DNA of 64,000 bases from Bin87 sp965220105. GTDB lineage: Bacteria > Chloroflexota > Dehalococcoidia > Lucifugimonadales > UBA3495. A program made the position numbers and the translations under genes. Position 1 is the stretch's first letter; every line of letters begins with the position of its first letter. Positions 50,175 to 59,940 of this stretch are shown here, in pieces. The notes below the pieces were generated by a model. That model worked only from the letters and a program-made list of their open reading frames with translations. It did no database searches and was not told where the DNA came from. The stretch is taken from assembly GCA_965220105.1 (NCBI GenBank), contig OZ244811.1, positions 4,092,001 to 4,156,000 of the forward strand. Direction: 5' to 3'.

Positions 50175-51371
50175 ATGCCTAAACGCGCGTTGGATCAATT
50201 GGACGTGACCGGTAAGACCGTCCTGGTACGGGTGGATTTCAACGTGCCCATCGAACAGGGGGTCGAAGTCATCTCGCAATACGACCAGCGTTTGCGCGCC
50301 ACGCTGCCCACCATCGATTACTTGCTGGAACGCGATTGCCGCGTGGCGCTGTGCTCCCATCTTGGCCGGCCCCGGGGTAGGGTGGACGACACCCTTCGCA
50401 TGGCGCCCATCGGCGACCGCCTCGCGGTGTTGCTCGGTCGGCCCGTGACTAGCCTGACCGATTGCATCGGGGCCGGCGTCGCCGCATCGATAGCCGCTAT
50501 GCAACCCGGCCAGATCTGCCTGCTGCAGAACCTGCGGTTCCACGAGGGCGAAGAGCAGAACGATCCGGAATTCTGCCAGGCCCTCGCCTCGCTGGCGGAT
50601 TGCTTTATTATGGATGCCTTCGCCGTGGCCCATCGTGCCCACGCCTCCACCGTTGGACTGCCGCATCTGCTTCCGTCGGCTATGGGCCTGCTCATGCAAC
50701 GCGAGGTGGAATCCCTGGGCCTGGCGCTTGCCGAACCCGCGCGGCCCCTGGCGGCGCTTATGGGCGGCGCCAAGGTCAGCGACAAAATACTGGTGCTGGA
50801 AAATCTGCTGGACCGCCTGGACCACCTCTTCATCGGCGGCGGGATGGCCGTCACCTTCCTGGCAGCGCAGGGGAAACCAGTTGGTGCGTCACCCGTGGAA
50901 GCGGATCGGCTGGACTTCGCTAAAGACGTCATCGCCCGGGCCCACGGGCGTGGCATGGCGTTGCACCTGCCCACCGACGTTGTGGCGGCCAGCGAATTCT
51001 CCGCCAACCCCGCGCAGTTCCAGCCTTATCCCGTGGATAACGTACCCTCGAACTGGTACATCATGGATGTGGGCGCGCAGACCGCGGCAGACTATTCCAG
51101 CGCGCTCGCGACCTGCAAGACGATCATCTGGAACGGCCCGATGGGCGTCTTTGAGATGGAGCGGTTCAGCGCCGGCACCCGGACGGTCGCCAATGCCATT
51201 GCCAGCCTCACCGGCGTAACCACCGTGGTCGGCGGCGGTTCCACCGCGGAAGCCGTGGAGGCCATGCAACTGGAAGACAAGATGACCCACGTATCCACCG
51301 GCGGCGGCGCTTCGCTGGAGTTCCTGGAAGGTCGCACGCTGCCCGGTATCGCCGCGCTACCCGACGCCTGA
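50175..51371 (+). CDS. pgk: phosphoglycerate kinase
   Basis: A 398-residue glycolytic enzyme that transfers phosphate from 1,3-bisphosphoglycerate to ADP. KTVLVRVDFNVPIEQG, CSHLGRPRG, LLQNLRFHEGEE and FAVAHRAHASTVG bind the triose phosphate; MGGAKVSDKILVLENLL and WNGPMGVFE line the cleft. The nucleotide motif usually written GGGDT is GGGSTAEAVEA here. The ATG is at 50175. It is followed by apgM and tpiA, forming a lower-glycolysis operon. Confidence 0.97.
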   Translation: MPKRALDQLDVTGKTVLVRVDFNVPIEQGVEVISQYDQRLRATLPTIDYLLERDCRVALCSHLGRPRGRVDDTLRMAPIGDRLAVLLGRPVTSLTDCIGAGVAASIAAMQPGQICLLQNLRFHEGEEQNDPEFCQALASLADCFIMDAFAVAHRAHASTVGLPHLLPSAMGLLMQREVESLGLALAEPARPLAALMGGAKVSDKILVLENLLDRLDHLFIGGGMAVTFLAAQGKPVGASPVEADRLDFAKDVIARAHGRGMALHLPTDVVAASEFSANPAQFQPYPVDNVPSNWYIMDVGAQTAADYSSALATCKTIIWNGPMGVFEMERFSAGTRTVANAIASLTGVTTVVGGGSTAEAVEAMQLEDKMTHVSTGGGASLEFLEGRTLPGIAALPDA

Positions 51372-51424
51372 ACGGGTTCTCCGCCCGGTAACACTTACTT
51401 GCAGGCATTACCCACGGAGCCACC

Positions 51425-52630
51425 ATGATTGACCTCACCCAAGTACACGACAGCATAGTCGCCACCCCGTCGAAGATAGTTTTGCTGGTTGCCGACGGGT
51501 TGGGAGGATTAGCCCACCCCGAAACCCGCAAATCGGAGCTGGAAACGGCTCGCATCCCAAACCTGGACGCACTGGCGCAACGCAGCGCCTGCGGCCTGAC
51601 CACCCCCGTCGAGGTTGGCGTGGCTCCGGGTAGCGGCCCGGGCCACCTCGCCCTGTTTGGATACGATCCTCTAAAGTACCTGATTGGTCGGGGCGCGCTC
51701 GAAGCATTGGGTATCGGCGTGGAACTGTTGCCCGGCGACGTTGCCGCTCGGGGCAACTTCTGCACCGTTAACGATGAAGGTTTACTGACCGATCGTCGCG
51801 CCGGCCGCATCGCCACTGAACTCAGCGCCCCGTTATGCGAACGCTTGGACCGTATCGAGATCCCCGGAGTTCAGCTGGATGTATTCCCCGTGCAGGATTA
51901 CCGCTTCGTGCTGCGCCTGCGGGGCGAGAACCTGTCCGAATTGGTCGAAGAAACCGACCCACAGCGCGAAGGGATGGCCCCCCGGAATGCCGGAGCCCTC
52001 GTCCCCGAGGCGCAGCGCACCTCCGAATTTGTGCGGCGGTTCGTGTCCGATGCTGGCCGTCTGCTCGCCGAAGAAGAACCGGCCAACATGGTCCTGCTGC
52101 GCGGATGGGCTCAGCTGCCCAACCTACCCGACTTCGGTCAGGTCTATCACCTGAACCCGGCTGCCATCGCCGCCTACCCCATGTACCGCGGCCTGGCCTC
52201 CGTTGCCAACATGAAGATTATCCCCACCGGCCACACTTTCGGTGATGAGGTCGTAACCCTGCACTCCAATTGGGACGACCACGATTTCTTCTTCATCCAC
52301 TACAAACCCGCCGACGCCGCCGGCGAGGACGGTGACTTCGACGCCAAGGTCCAACGGCTGGAAGAGCTGGACGAACATATCCCCAACATCCTCAACCTGG
52401 AACCCGATGTGCTCATGGTGGCCGGCGACCACGCGACCCCCGCCATCATGGCGTCCCACAGCTGGCACCCGGTGCCGTTCCTGTTACATTCGGGCCTCAC
52501 CCTCGGCGAGGGCGTCGATGGATTCAACGAACGGGCCTGCGCCCAGGGTTCACTGGGTCGCATCCCGGCCAAAACAATCATGCTGCTCGCGTTGTCCCAC
52601 GCCGGCAAACTTTCCAAATACGGCCCGTAA
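51425..52630 (+). CDS. apgM: 2,3-bisphosphoglycerate-independent phosphoglycerate mutase, archaeal type
   Basis: A 401-residue alkaline-phosphatase-fold enzyme that interconverts 3- and 2-phosphoglycerate. IVLLVADGLGGLAHPETRKSELETA has the first metal Asp; GVAPGSGPGHLALFGYDPL carries the phosphorylated serine region. AGDHATPAIMASHSWHPVPFLL has the later metal His/Asp. Length and motif spacing are those of ApgM, not of the 510-residue GpmI. CGGAG precedes the ATG. It sits between pgk and tpiA. Confidence 0.95.
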   Translation: MIDLTQVHDSIVATPSKIVLLVADGLGGLAHPETRKSELETARIPNLDALAQRSACGLTTPVEVGVAPGSGPGHLALFGYDPLKYLIGRGALEALGIGVELLPGDVAARGNFCTVNDEGLLTDRRAGRIATELSAPLCERLDRIEIPGVQLDVFPVQDYRFVLRLRGENLSELVEETDPQREGMAPRNAGALVPEAQRTSEFVRRFVSDAGRLLAEEEPANMVLLRGWAQLPNLPDFGQVYHLNPAAIAAYPMYRGLASVANMKIIPTGHTFGDEVVTLHSNWDDHDFFFIHYKPADAAGEDGDFDAKVQRLEELDEHIPNILNLEPDVLMVAGDHATPAIMASHSWHPVPFLLHSGLTLGEGVDGFNERACAQGSLGRIPAKTIMLLALSHAGKLSKYGP

Positions 52631-52654
52631 CGCCCGGGTATACGGAGCACGCCG

Positions 52655-53428
52655 ATGGCTGTCCCCAGCAAATTAGTAGCCGGCAACTGGAAAATGAACA
52701 CCGACCTCCCCGGTGGTGTTGCGCTCGCTGCGGCCATCGCCGCCGGATCACACGTCGCCAGCGACGTGGGCCTGCTGGTTTGTCCGCCCTTCGTCTCCCT
52801 GGCAGCGGTGCGTGACGCCGTGGCCGGTAGCGCCGTGGCCGTGGGAGCGCAGAACATGCACGCCGAAACCAACGGAGCCTACACTGGCGAAATCTCCGCT
52901 GCCATGCTGCAGGGTCTGTGCGATTACGTAATCATCGGCCACTCGGAACGACGCCAGCTCTTCGGCGAAACCAACGAGTCCGTGGGTCGCAAGGTGTCGG
53001 CAGCGCTGGCCCACGGCCTGCGGCCCATCGTGTGCGTCGGCGAAACCCTGGACGAGCGTGAATCCGGCAACGCCGCCGAAGTGATCAGGTGGCAGGTCAC
53101 GTCCGCAGTTGCCGAGCTCGACCCAGCCGACGCCGCGCGTCTGGTCGTCGCCTACGAACCCGTGTGGGCAATCGGGACCGGACGAGCGGCCACTCCCGAA
53201 ATCGCCGATCAGGTGATGGGTGGGGCGATTCGGCCTACCATGGCCGCTGCCTTCGGCGCAGACGCAGCCTCCGTCGTCCCACTGCTCTACGGCGGTAGCG
53301 TGAACTCGACCAATGCTGCCGAATTCGCGGCGGTCCAGAGCGTCAACGGCGCCCTCGTGGGCGGGGCCAGCCTTGACGCTGATTCCTTCCTGGCGGTGGC
53401 TGCTGCCTTCGCCGTAGCGGTTGCGTAG
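52655..53428 (+). CDS. tpiA: triosephosphate isomerase
   Basis: A 257-residue TIM barrel that interconverts dihydroxyacetone phosphate and glyceraldehyde 3-phosphate. AGNWKMNTD has the substrate Lys, VIIGHSERR the catalytic His, and AYEPVWAIGTGRAATPE the catalytic Glu and loop 6. LLYGGSVNSTNAAE binds phosphate. ACGGAG precedes the ATG at 52655. It is the third glycolytic gene in the run. Confidence 0.98.
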   Translation: MAVPSKLVAGNWKMNTDLPGGVALAAAIAAGSHVASDVGLLVCPPFVSLAAVRDAVAGSAVAVGAQNMHAETNGAYTGEISAAMLQGLCDYVIIGHSERRQLFGETNESVGRKVSAALAHGLRPIVCVGETLDERESGNAAEVIRWQVTSAVAELDPADAARLVVAYEPVWAIGTGRAATPEIADQVMGGAIRPTMAAAFGADAASVVPLLYGGSVNSTNAAEFAAVQSVNGALVGGASLDADSFLAVAAAFAVAVA

Positions 53429-53448
53429 CACGCGAACCCACCAGGTCA

Positions 53449-54435
53449 ATGGTCGCACCAATCCCCCTGGTTGTCGTGGTCGGGCCCACGGCGGTCGGCA
53501 AAACTGCTCTGGCCGTGGAGTTGGCGCAAAGGTTCGGCGGCGAAATTGTCAACGCCGACAGCCGGCAGGTCTACGTCGGTATGGACATCGGCACCGCCAA
53601 ACCATCGCCAACCGAACTGGCCGCGGCACACCATCACCTCATCGACATTCGTTCGCCCGACCAGCCGTTGAGCTTGGGGGAATTCGTTCCGATGGCGACG
53701 GAAGCCATTGCCGACATTGCCGGGCGCAGGGGCTTGCCTATCCTTTGCGGCGGTACCGGTCAGTATGTATGGGCGCTACTGGAGGGTTGGAATGTTCCGG
53801 CGGTGCCCCCCGACCCCGCATTTCGCGCCGAAATGGAACAGCAGGCCGAAACCCACGGCGGCGAGTCGCTGTGGAATTGCCTGCACGCCCGGGACCCGGT
53901 CCGTGCGATCGCCATCGGTCCCGAAAACGTGCGCCGCATCATCCGGGCCTTGGAATTGCTGCATCATGGGGCGGGTACCGTCGCATCGACCAGCCGGGCG
54001 AAACATCCGCCTTACAATGCCCTCATCATCGGTCTCACGGCGGAACGATCCGCGCTCTACCAGCGCATCGACGCCCGCGTCGACCGCATGATGGCCGACG
54101 GATTGCTGGACGAAGCACGCCGCCTGACCCGCCAGGGGTATGTCTTGGGACGCGGCCCGCTATCCGGCGTCGGTTACAGTCAGCTGGGAGAGTATCTGTC
54201 GGGAAGCCTGACCCTGGAAGAAGCAATTTCCCAGACCAAAACCCGAACCCATCGCCTGGTACGACGCCAGTACACCTGGTTCAAACCCGGAGACCCGCGC
54301 ATTCTATGGCTGGATGCCACCAACCAAAGCCCAGCCGAGCCGGCCGCGCGGCACGTGCGTCAATTCCTGGAGTCAACACCGCCTTGTGATACAATTGGCC
54401 CCGAATCGGGAGCAGGGCGGGCTGCCCGGGAGTAG
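53449..54435 (+). CDS. miaA: tRNA dimethylallyltransferase
   Basis: A 328-residue enzyme that adds a dimethylallyl group to A37 of tRNAs reading U-codons. The P-loop is VVGPTAVGKTALAVELAQRFGG, followed by NADSRQVYVGMDIGTAKPS and HHLIDIRSPDQPLSLGEF. ILCGGTGQYVWALLEGW is the prenyl-substrate region. RTHRLVRRQYTWFKPG is the C-terminal signature. The ATG at 53449 follows an AGGT ribosome site. It is followed 5 bp later by dapF. Confidence 0.96.
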   Translation: MVAPIPLVVVVGPTAVGKTALAVELAQRFGGEIVNADSRQVYVGMDIGTAKPSPTELAAAHHHLIDIRSPDQPLSLGEFVPMATEAIADIAGRRGLPILCGGTGQYVWALLEGWNVPAVPPDPAFRAEMEQQAETHGGESLWNCLHARDPVRAIAIGPENVRRIIRALELLHHGAGTVASTSRAKHPPYNALIIGLTAERSALYQRIDARVDRMMADGLLDEARRLTRQGYVLGRGPLSGVGYSQLGEYLSGSLTLEEAISQTKTRTHRLVRRQYTWFKPGDPRILWLDATNQSPAEPAARHVRQFLESTPPCDTIGPESGAGRAARE

Positions 54436-54440
54436 CTGCG

Positions 54441-55298
54441 ATGGAATTCACCAAAATGCACGGCGCCGGCAACGATTACGTTTACGTCGACGCCCGCGGT
54501 ATGACCGAGCGCGATTGGGGAACCCTGTCCCGTTCCATCTCAGACCGGCACTTCGGCGTGGGCAGCGACGGCCTGATACTGGTGATGAATTCCGATGTGG
54601 CTGACCTCCAGATGCGAATGTTCAATTCGGACGGCTCCGAAGGCGAAATGTGCGGCAATGGCATCCGATGCTTCGCGAAGTACGCCATCGAACGCGGCAT
54701 CGTCTCCCGGTCGGCTAACAATGTCACCATCGACACCCTGGCCGGAGTCCGGACGGTGGTCCCCCATTTCGTGGGCGCAGCCGTGGACTCGGCGCGCGTC
54801 AGCATGGGAGAACCCAAATTCGCTCCCCGGGATATTCCCGTCGACCTGGATCCGGCCATCAGTAATCAGCGTGGCCCCATCGCCAACTACGCCCTGCAGC
54901 CCGGAGACTTCCGGTTGTTCATGACCTTCGTCTCCATGGGCAACCCCCATGCGGTAACCTTTATCGACCAGCCCATCGAGGAATTCCCGCTGCACAACAT
55001 TGGCCCCCTGGTAGAGAGGCACCCCGTATTCCCGCGCCGCGTGAATTTCGAGATTGTAAACGTGCGGGATGATGGCAACCTGGACGCTCGCGTTTGGGAA
55101 CGGGGCTCTGGCGAGACCATGGCCTGTGGCACCGGCGCCTGCGCTATCGGCGTGGCCTCCCGATTGCTGGGCCACACCGGCGACCGGGTCGCCGTACATC
55201 TCCCCGGCGGCACCCTGACCATCGACTGGGACGGCGCCGGCGAAGTCTACCTGGAAGGTCCGGCGGCAGAAGTATTCAGTGGAGAGTGGACAGAATGA
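54441..55298 (+). CDS. dapF: diaminopimelate epimerase
   Basis: A 285-residue enzyme that converts LL- to meso-diaminopimelate for lysine and cell wall. The two catalytic cysteines are in EGEMCGNGIRCFA and MACGTGACA. FTKMHGAGNDYVYVDAR is the N-terminal signature and FVSMGNPHAVTF lies between. Start ATG 54441. Its stop overlaps the next gene in ATGA. With dapL nearby it forms the aminotransferase route to lysine. Confidence 0.97.
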   Translation: MEFTKMHGAGNDYVYVDARGMTERDWGTLSRSISDRHFGVGSDGLILVMNSDVADLQMRMFNSDGSEGEMCGNGIRCFAKYAIERGIVSRSANNVTIDTLAGVRTVVPHFVGAAVDSARVSMGEPKFAPRDIPVDLDPAISNQRGPIANYALQPGDFRLFMTFVSMGNPHAVTFIDQPIEEFPLHNIGPLVERHPVFPRRVNFEIVNVRDDGNLDARVWERGSGETMACGTGACAIGVASRLLGHTGDRVAVHLPGGTLTIDWDGAGEVYLEGPAAEVFSGEWTE

Positions 55299-55861
55299 GC
55301 AGTTACGTCTCGGGCCCCAACACTTTTGACCATATCCGGTGGGCTGCCGAAACCCGCCAACCGGAGTCCGACGGTTTGCCCGGATTGAACGTCGCCGACC
55401 CACAGTACGCCAGCGCAATCCAGGATGCCTCCCCGCACCTGGCGCCTCTGGCGGCGTCAGCGCTGGAGTTCGACGACCTCCGTTGCGCCACTCTTGACGT
55501 TATCGAGTCCGCATTCAACAGCGTTGCCGCCCACGGCATCGACCCGGACACGGCATCCCGATTGCTGGTCGCGTTGAATCCCCGGCTGTTCGTTTCGTGG
55601 GATTCAGCCATTCGCGACTCCTATTTTCCCGATAACGAACCGGATGGAGCAACTTACGGACAGTTTCTCTCGGTGATGCGGATGGCGGCGCTGTCCATCG
55701 CTACTGACGCCCGGGTCAACCACGGCATCGAAGACCCGGCCGGGCGCCTGTCCTATGAGTTGGGATTGCAGCCCGGGCGCACCCTGGCTGGTTTCATCGA
55801 CCAATACAACTGGCTCACGCTGACTCGCGCTGCGTCCCAGACGGCCGGCGTAGCAGATTAA
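55295..55861 (+). CDS. hypothetical protein between dapF and dapL
   Basis: A 188-residue protein. The ATG at 55295 overlaps the dapF stop, so it is translationally coupled. FDDLRCATLDVIESAFNSVAAHGIDPDTASRLLVALNPRLFVSWDSAI is predicted helical, and MRMAALSIATDARVNHGIEDPAGRLSYELGL follows. There is no signal peptide, membrane span or catalytic motif I recognise. Position between two lysine-pathway genes suggests a related role, but there is no direct evidence. Confidence 0.75.
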   Translation: MSSYVSGPNTFDHIRWAAETRQPESDGLPGLNVADPQYASAIQDASPHLAPLAASALEFDDLRCATLDVIESAFNSVAAHGIDPDTASRLLVALNPRLFVSWDSAIRDSYFPDNEPDGATYGQFLSVMRMAALSIATDARVNHGIEDPAGRLSYELGLQPGRTLAGFIDQYNWLTLTRAASQTAGVAD

Positions 55862-55884
55862 CGGTAGATCAGTTCAGGAGCAAA

Positions 55885-57063
55885 ATGGTTAACTTTTCCC
55901 AGCGCCTTGGCAAGCTGGCGCCATACCCTTTCGTAGAGATTTCGCGCATAATCGCGGAAAAGCGCGCCGCCGGCGCCGACGTGGTGACCTTCGGCATCGG
56001 CGATCCTGACATCCCGACGCCTCAGTTCATTGTTGACCGCCTGCTGACGGCTTCCCAGGACCCGCCTAACCATCGTTATCCTGAAACCGACGGCCTCCCT
56101 GAAATGCGCCGGGCCATCGCCCACTGGTACAAACAACGCTTCGACGTTGACCTGGACCCGGACACCGAGGTCCTCCCCCTCATCGGCGCCAAAGAAGGTA
56201 TCGGCCACGCTGCGTTCTGCTTCCTCGACCCCGGAGACATCGCCCTGGTTCCCGATCCGGCGTACCCGGTCTATGCCGTTGGCACCATGTTCGCCGGCGC
56301 CGAGTCTCACGTCATGCCCCTTTACCAGCGCAACGGCTGGCTGCCCGAATACGATGCCATCCCCGACGATGTAGCCAGGGCCGCCAAGGTGATGTGGCTG
56401 AACTATCCAAATAACCCCACCAGCGCCGTGGCCTCCCAGGAAGACCTGGAATCCGCCATGCGCTATTGCCGCGAACACGACATCGCCCTCCTCCACGACG
56501 CCGCCTACTCCGAAGTCGGCTACGACGGCTATCGGGCCGGCAGCCTGCTCCAGCTCGACGGGGCCAAGGACATCGGCTTGGAGTTTCATTCCCTGTCCAA
56601 GTCCTACAACATGACCGGTTGGCGTATGGGCATGGCCGTCGGCAACGCCGACATGATCAAGGCCCTTTTCCAGATTAAGGCCAATCTTGACTCCGGCATC
56701 CCCCAGGCCATCCAGGAAATGTCCATGGAGGCGCTGACCGGACCCCAGGACTGCATCGACGACAACGTGGCCATCTACCAATGGCGCCGCGACCGGGTGC
56801 TCCAGGCGCTCAGCCGTATGGGTCTACAGGTTGAGGTGCCCCGGGCCAGTCTCTACGTGTGGGCACCCGTGCCGGAGGGGTTTACCTCGGCAGAGTTCGC
56901 CGCGCGCCTGCTGGAAGACATCGACATTGTGGTAACGCCGGGTTCGTCCTACGGCCAGTACGGCGAGGGTTATATCCGCCTGTCGCTGACCACGCCCGAC
57001 GAGCGGGTGGAAACCGGCTGCCAGCGCCTGGAAAATTGGGCCATCCCGTCCCCCACCGCCTGA
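55885..57063 (+). CDS. dapL: LL-diaminopimelate aminotransferase
   Basis: A 392-residue class I/II PLP aminotransferase. It makes LL-diaminopimelate directly from tetrahydrodipicolinate, replacing the acyl routes. FGIGDPDIPTPQFIVD, YPETDGLPEMRRAIAHWY and NYPNNPTSAVAS are family features, with the PLP lysine in HSLSKSYNMTGWRMGMAVG. The neighbour dapF supports DapL over a generic aminotransferase. CAGGAG precedes the ATG. Full length. Confidence 0.92.
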   Translation: MVNFSQRLGKLAPYPFVEISRIIAEKRAAGADVVTFGIGDPDIPTPQFIVDRLLTASQDPPNHRYPETDGLPEMRRAIAHWYKQRFDVDLDPDTEVLPLIGAKEGIGHAAFCFLDPGDIALVPDPAYPVYAVGTMFAGAESHVMPLYQRNGWLPEYDAIPDDVARAAKVMWLNYPNNPTSAVASQEDLESAMRYCREHDIALLHDAAYSEVGYDGYRAGSLLQLDGAKDIGLEFHSLSKSYNMTGWRMGMAVGNADMIKALFQIKANLDSGIPQAIQEMSMEALTGPQDCIDDNVAIYQWRRDRVLQALSRMGLQVEVPRASLYVWAPVPEGFTSAEFAARLLEDIDIVVTPGSSYGQYGEGYIRLSLTTPDERVETGCQRLENWAIPSPTA

Positions 57064-57082
57064 ATATCGAGTTATCCACCGA

Positions 57083-58270
57083 ATGCCGAAAAGCCGCCAG
57101 ACCAAGCCAACGGGCCCGGAATTCGAACGGGCCGTACTGGTTGCGGCGGAAGTGAAAAAGCGCGGCGATCACCTGTGGGGCTTGGAAGACTCCCTGGTCG
57201 AGTTGGACTATCTGGCGCGCTCTGCCGGCGCCGAAGTGGTTGCAACCGTCCATCAGCGTGCCGACCGCCTGACTCCTACCTACGTGGGGAAAGGGAAACT
57301 CCAGGAACTCCAGGAAACTCTGGCGGAAGAGCAACCCGATGTCGTGATCTTCGACGACGAACTGACTCCCACCCAACAGCGCAACCTGGAATCCGCGCTC
57401 CAGATGAAAGTCATCGACCGCACCGCGTTGATACTGGACGTGTTCGGTCGCCACGCCCATACCCGAGAGGGCCAGTTGCAGGTCGAATTGGCCCAGCACC
57501 AGTACTTGCTGCCCCGGCTGGTGGGCCAATGGTCTCACCTGGAGCGGTTGGGCGGAGGCATCGGTACCCGCGGCCCGGGCGAAACCCAACTGGAAACCGA
57601 CCGCCGCTTGGTGCGACGGCGCATCCAGAAAATCCAGGAAGAACTGGACAAGGTGCGGCAACGTCGCAACCAGTACATGGAACGCCGCCGTCGGGCCGCG
57701 GTGCCCATGGCCACACTGGTCGGCTACACCAACGCTGGTAAAAGCACCCTCTTCAACGCCCTGAGCAACGCCGGCGTGCCCGCCGAGGACCAGCTGTTCA
57801 ACACGCTGGACCCGGTGACCCGCCGCATCAATTTGCCAGACGGCGGTGAGTTGTTGCTCTCCGATACCGTGGGCTTCATCCAGAAACTGTCGCCGATGGT
57901 GGTCGCCGCTTTCCGCGCCACGCTGGAGGAATTGCACGAAGCCGACCTGCTACTGCACGTCATTGACATAACCCACCCCAAGGCTCCCGAGCAGGCCGAG
58001 GTGGTGGAGCAGACCCTCACCGACTTGGACTTGGGCGGGAAACCGCGCCTGTTGGTCATAAACAAGATGGACCTGCTTACCGACAATCCGAATGCCATCT
58101 CCCCGGAGGCCCTGGCAGCGCTTCCCGACCTGGAAGCCGCCGATTCGCCGGCCGTCGGAGGGAGGGTTTTCGTGTCGGCCATCAAGGGATGGAACCTGCC
58201 GGCGTTGCTCCAGGCCGTCCAGGACAACATCGGGAAGTCAGTGCCGGCGCCGGAAAAAGCTCCGGCCTAA
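57083..58270 (+). CDS. hflX: ribosome-associated GTPase HflX
   Basis: A 395-residue GTPase that splits stalled or stressed ribosomes. The N-terminal HflX domain has HQRADRLTPTYVGKGKLQEL and DRTALILDVFGRHAHTREGQLQVELAQHQYLLPRL. GIGTRGPGETQLETDRR and a coiled coil follow. The G domain has GYTNAGKSTLFNAL, DTVGFIQKLSPMVVAAF and NKMDLL. Start ATG 57083, 19 bp after dapL. Confidence 0.96.
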   Translation: MPKSRQTKPTGPEFERAVLVAAEVKKRGDHLWGLEDSLVELDYLARSAGAEVVATVHQRADRLTPTYVGKGKLQELQETLAEEQPDVVIFDDELTPTQQRNLESALQMKVIDRTALILDVFGRHAHTREGQLQVELAQHQYLLPRLVGQWSHLERLGGGIGTRGPGETQLETDRRLVRRRIQKIQEELDKVRQRRNQYMERRRRAAVPMATLVGYTNAGKSTLFNALSNAGVPAEDQLFNTLDPVTRRINLPDGGELLLSDTVGFIQKLSPMVVAAFRATLEELHEADLLLHVIDITHPKAPEQAEVVEQTLTDLDLGGKPRLLVINKMDLLTDNPNAISPEALAALPDLEAADSPAVGGRVFVSAIKGWNLPALLQAVQDNIGKSVPAPEKAPA

Positions 58271-58279
58271 ACTCCTGCG

Positions 58280-59017
58280 ATGCACGGGCGACGCAAAATC
58301 CGGCTGATCCACACGTCGGACACCCACCTTGGGGACAGCTGGAATCCCGGGGCTGCGGAGCGAGCCCTGACCGCCGTCGTGGACGGAGTTCACACCCTCG
58401 CCGCCGACGCGCTGCTCATCGCCGGTGACGTGTTTGACAACGCCCGCAACCCTGATTCGCTGCTGGAGTTCTTCGTCGCCGAGATGAAGCGCGTAGCAGT
58501 CCCCGCCATCATTCTGCCCGGCAACCACGACCTCTACGACGCCGGCTCGCTGTACCGTCGTGCGCCCTTCGAATCTGCGCCGCCCAATCTGCACATCATC
58601 CGGGGCACCAACGGCGAGACCATCAGCTTCGAGTCGTTGACCCTGGACGTATGGGGCCGTGCCATGGACAACCATACGCCGTCGTTCAGGCCCCTGGCTG
58701 GAATGAGGGCCACGAAGGAAGATCATTGGTTGGTGGCGATGGCCCACGGCCACTTTCATTTCCCCGACGACACCGAGCAACGCTCATCGCCAATCTATGG
58801 CCGTCAGGTCGCCGAAGCGCCCTGCCACTACCTGGCGTTGGGGCACTGGGAACGGTTCGAGGACGTGAGCCAGGGCGACGTTACCGCCTTTTATTCCGGT
58901 TCGCCCATGGGCGCCGCCGGTTCGTATCGGGAAGTAGCCGTCAATGTGGTGGATTTTGACCCCGAAGAGTCCCCGCCAGTAAACGTATCCCAGACGCGCT
59001 TTCCCATCACCCCTTGA
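58280..59017 (+). CDS. metallophosphoesterase (SbcD/YkuE-like)
   Basis: A 245-residue calcineurin-like phosphoesterase. LIHTSDTHLGDSWNPG, IAGDVFDNAR and ILPGNHDLYDAGSLYRR are the first three metal motifs, MAHGHFHFP the fourth and ALGHWERFE the fifth. It is shorter than SbcD and no sbcC-like gene is adjacent. The N-terminus resembles nuclease SbcD, so a DNA or nucleotide substrate is possible. It starts 9 bp after hflX. Confidence 0.88.
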   Translation: MHGRRKIRLIHTSDTHLGDSWNPGAAERALTAVVDGVHTLAADALLIAGDVFDNARNPDSLLEFFVAEMKRVAVPAIILPGNHDLYDAGSLYRRAPFESAPPNLHIIRGTNGETISFESLTLDVWGRAMDNHTPSFRPLAGMRATKEDHWLVAMAHGHFHFPDDTEQRSSPIYGRQVAEAPCHYLALGHWERFEDVSQGDVTAFYSGSPMGAAGSYREVAVNVVDFDPEESPPVNVSQTRFPITP

Positions 59018-59066
59018 GCCGGGCCCAGTTTGGGCAGAACCATCTCACCTGAACCGAGGTGCTCCA

Positions 59067-59939
59067 ATGAAAACCCTCAGCCGTGATCGCCGCATCTACA
59101 TGCTCGACCCCGCCAACGAACCGGCCATCACCGTTGACCCCGGTGAAGACCTGATGGTGGAAACCTGGGACGCCTTTGAGGGCATCCGCGACCCGGAGGT
59201 CCTGGAGGAAAAATCGTTGAAAGGGCCGGCCACCGGCCCCATCTACGTCAACGGCGCCGAGCCCGGCGACGCTCTGCGTATCGAGTTCGTCAGCATCAGC
59301 CCCAAAGAGAACCCGGCTCACATGATTATGCCGGGCCGGGGCTTTCTGGAGGCTGAGTTTACCGAAGCCTATCCCACCGTGATGAACATCGACGGCGACC
59401 ACCTGGTGCTCCCCAGCGGCGTCCGTCTGCGATTGCGACCGTCCATGGGCCTGGTGGCCACCACGCCGACCTACCCGCAGGAAACGGCCAGCGACAGCGG
59501 CCCCTACGGCGGCGATATCGACATGAAGGAAATGGTCGAAGGCAGCGTGCTCTACCTCCCGGTTTTCGTGCCCGGCGGCCTGCTGGCCCTGGGCGACTGC
59601 CACGCGGTCGTCGGCGATGGCGCCGTGGCCGGCACTGGCGCCGAGTGTTCCGCCGACACCCATATCCGCATTACCGTCGAAAAGGGGATGAACCTGTCCG
59701 GACCACGGGCCGTTACCCCGGAGCACTACGTCGTACTGTCCTACGGTGACGACCTCGGCCCCGCCATGAAGCAGGCAGTGCGCGAAATGGTCGACTTCCT
59801 GGTCACCGAGAAAGGTATGGAACCCTACGACGCCTACACCCTGTGCAGCCTGGCCGGCGACGTCCGGGTCTCCCGTACCTTTCGCCCCATCAGCCCGGTA
59901 AAGATGATGCTCTCCCGCCAGGTGTTGGATCAGCTGTAG
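59067..59939 (+). CDS. acetamidase/formamidase family protein
   Basis: A 290-residue protein of the FmdA/AmdA family, which hydrolyses short amides such as formamide and acetamide. SLKGPATGPIYVNGAEPGDALRIEFVSI near the start, LPVFVPGGLLALGDCHAVVGDGAVAGTGAEC in the middle (metal-site region) and the C-terminal SLAGDVRVSRTF are diagnostic. It ends one base before the converging SDR gene. The actual substrate is untested. Confidence 0.92.
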   Translation: MKTLSRDRRIYMLDPANEPAITVDPGEDLMVETWDAFEGIRDPEVLEEKSLKGPATGPIYVNGAEPGDALRIEFVSISPKENPAHMIMPGRGFLEAEFTEAYPTVMNIDGDHLVLPSGVRLRLRPSMGLVATTPTYPQETASDSGPYGGDIDMKEMVEGSVLYLPVFVPGGLLALGDCHAVVGDGAVAGTGAECSADTHIRITVEKGMNLSGPRAVTPEHYVVLSYGDDLGPAMKQAVREMVDFLVTEKGMEPYDAYTLCSLAGDVRVSRTFRPISPVKMMLSRQVLDQL

Positions 59940-59940
59940 G

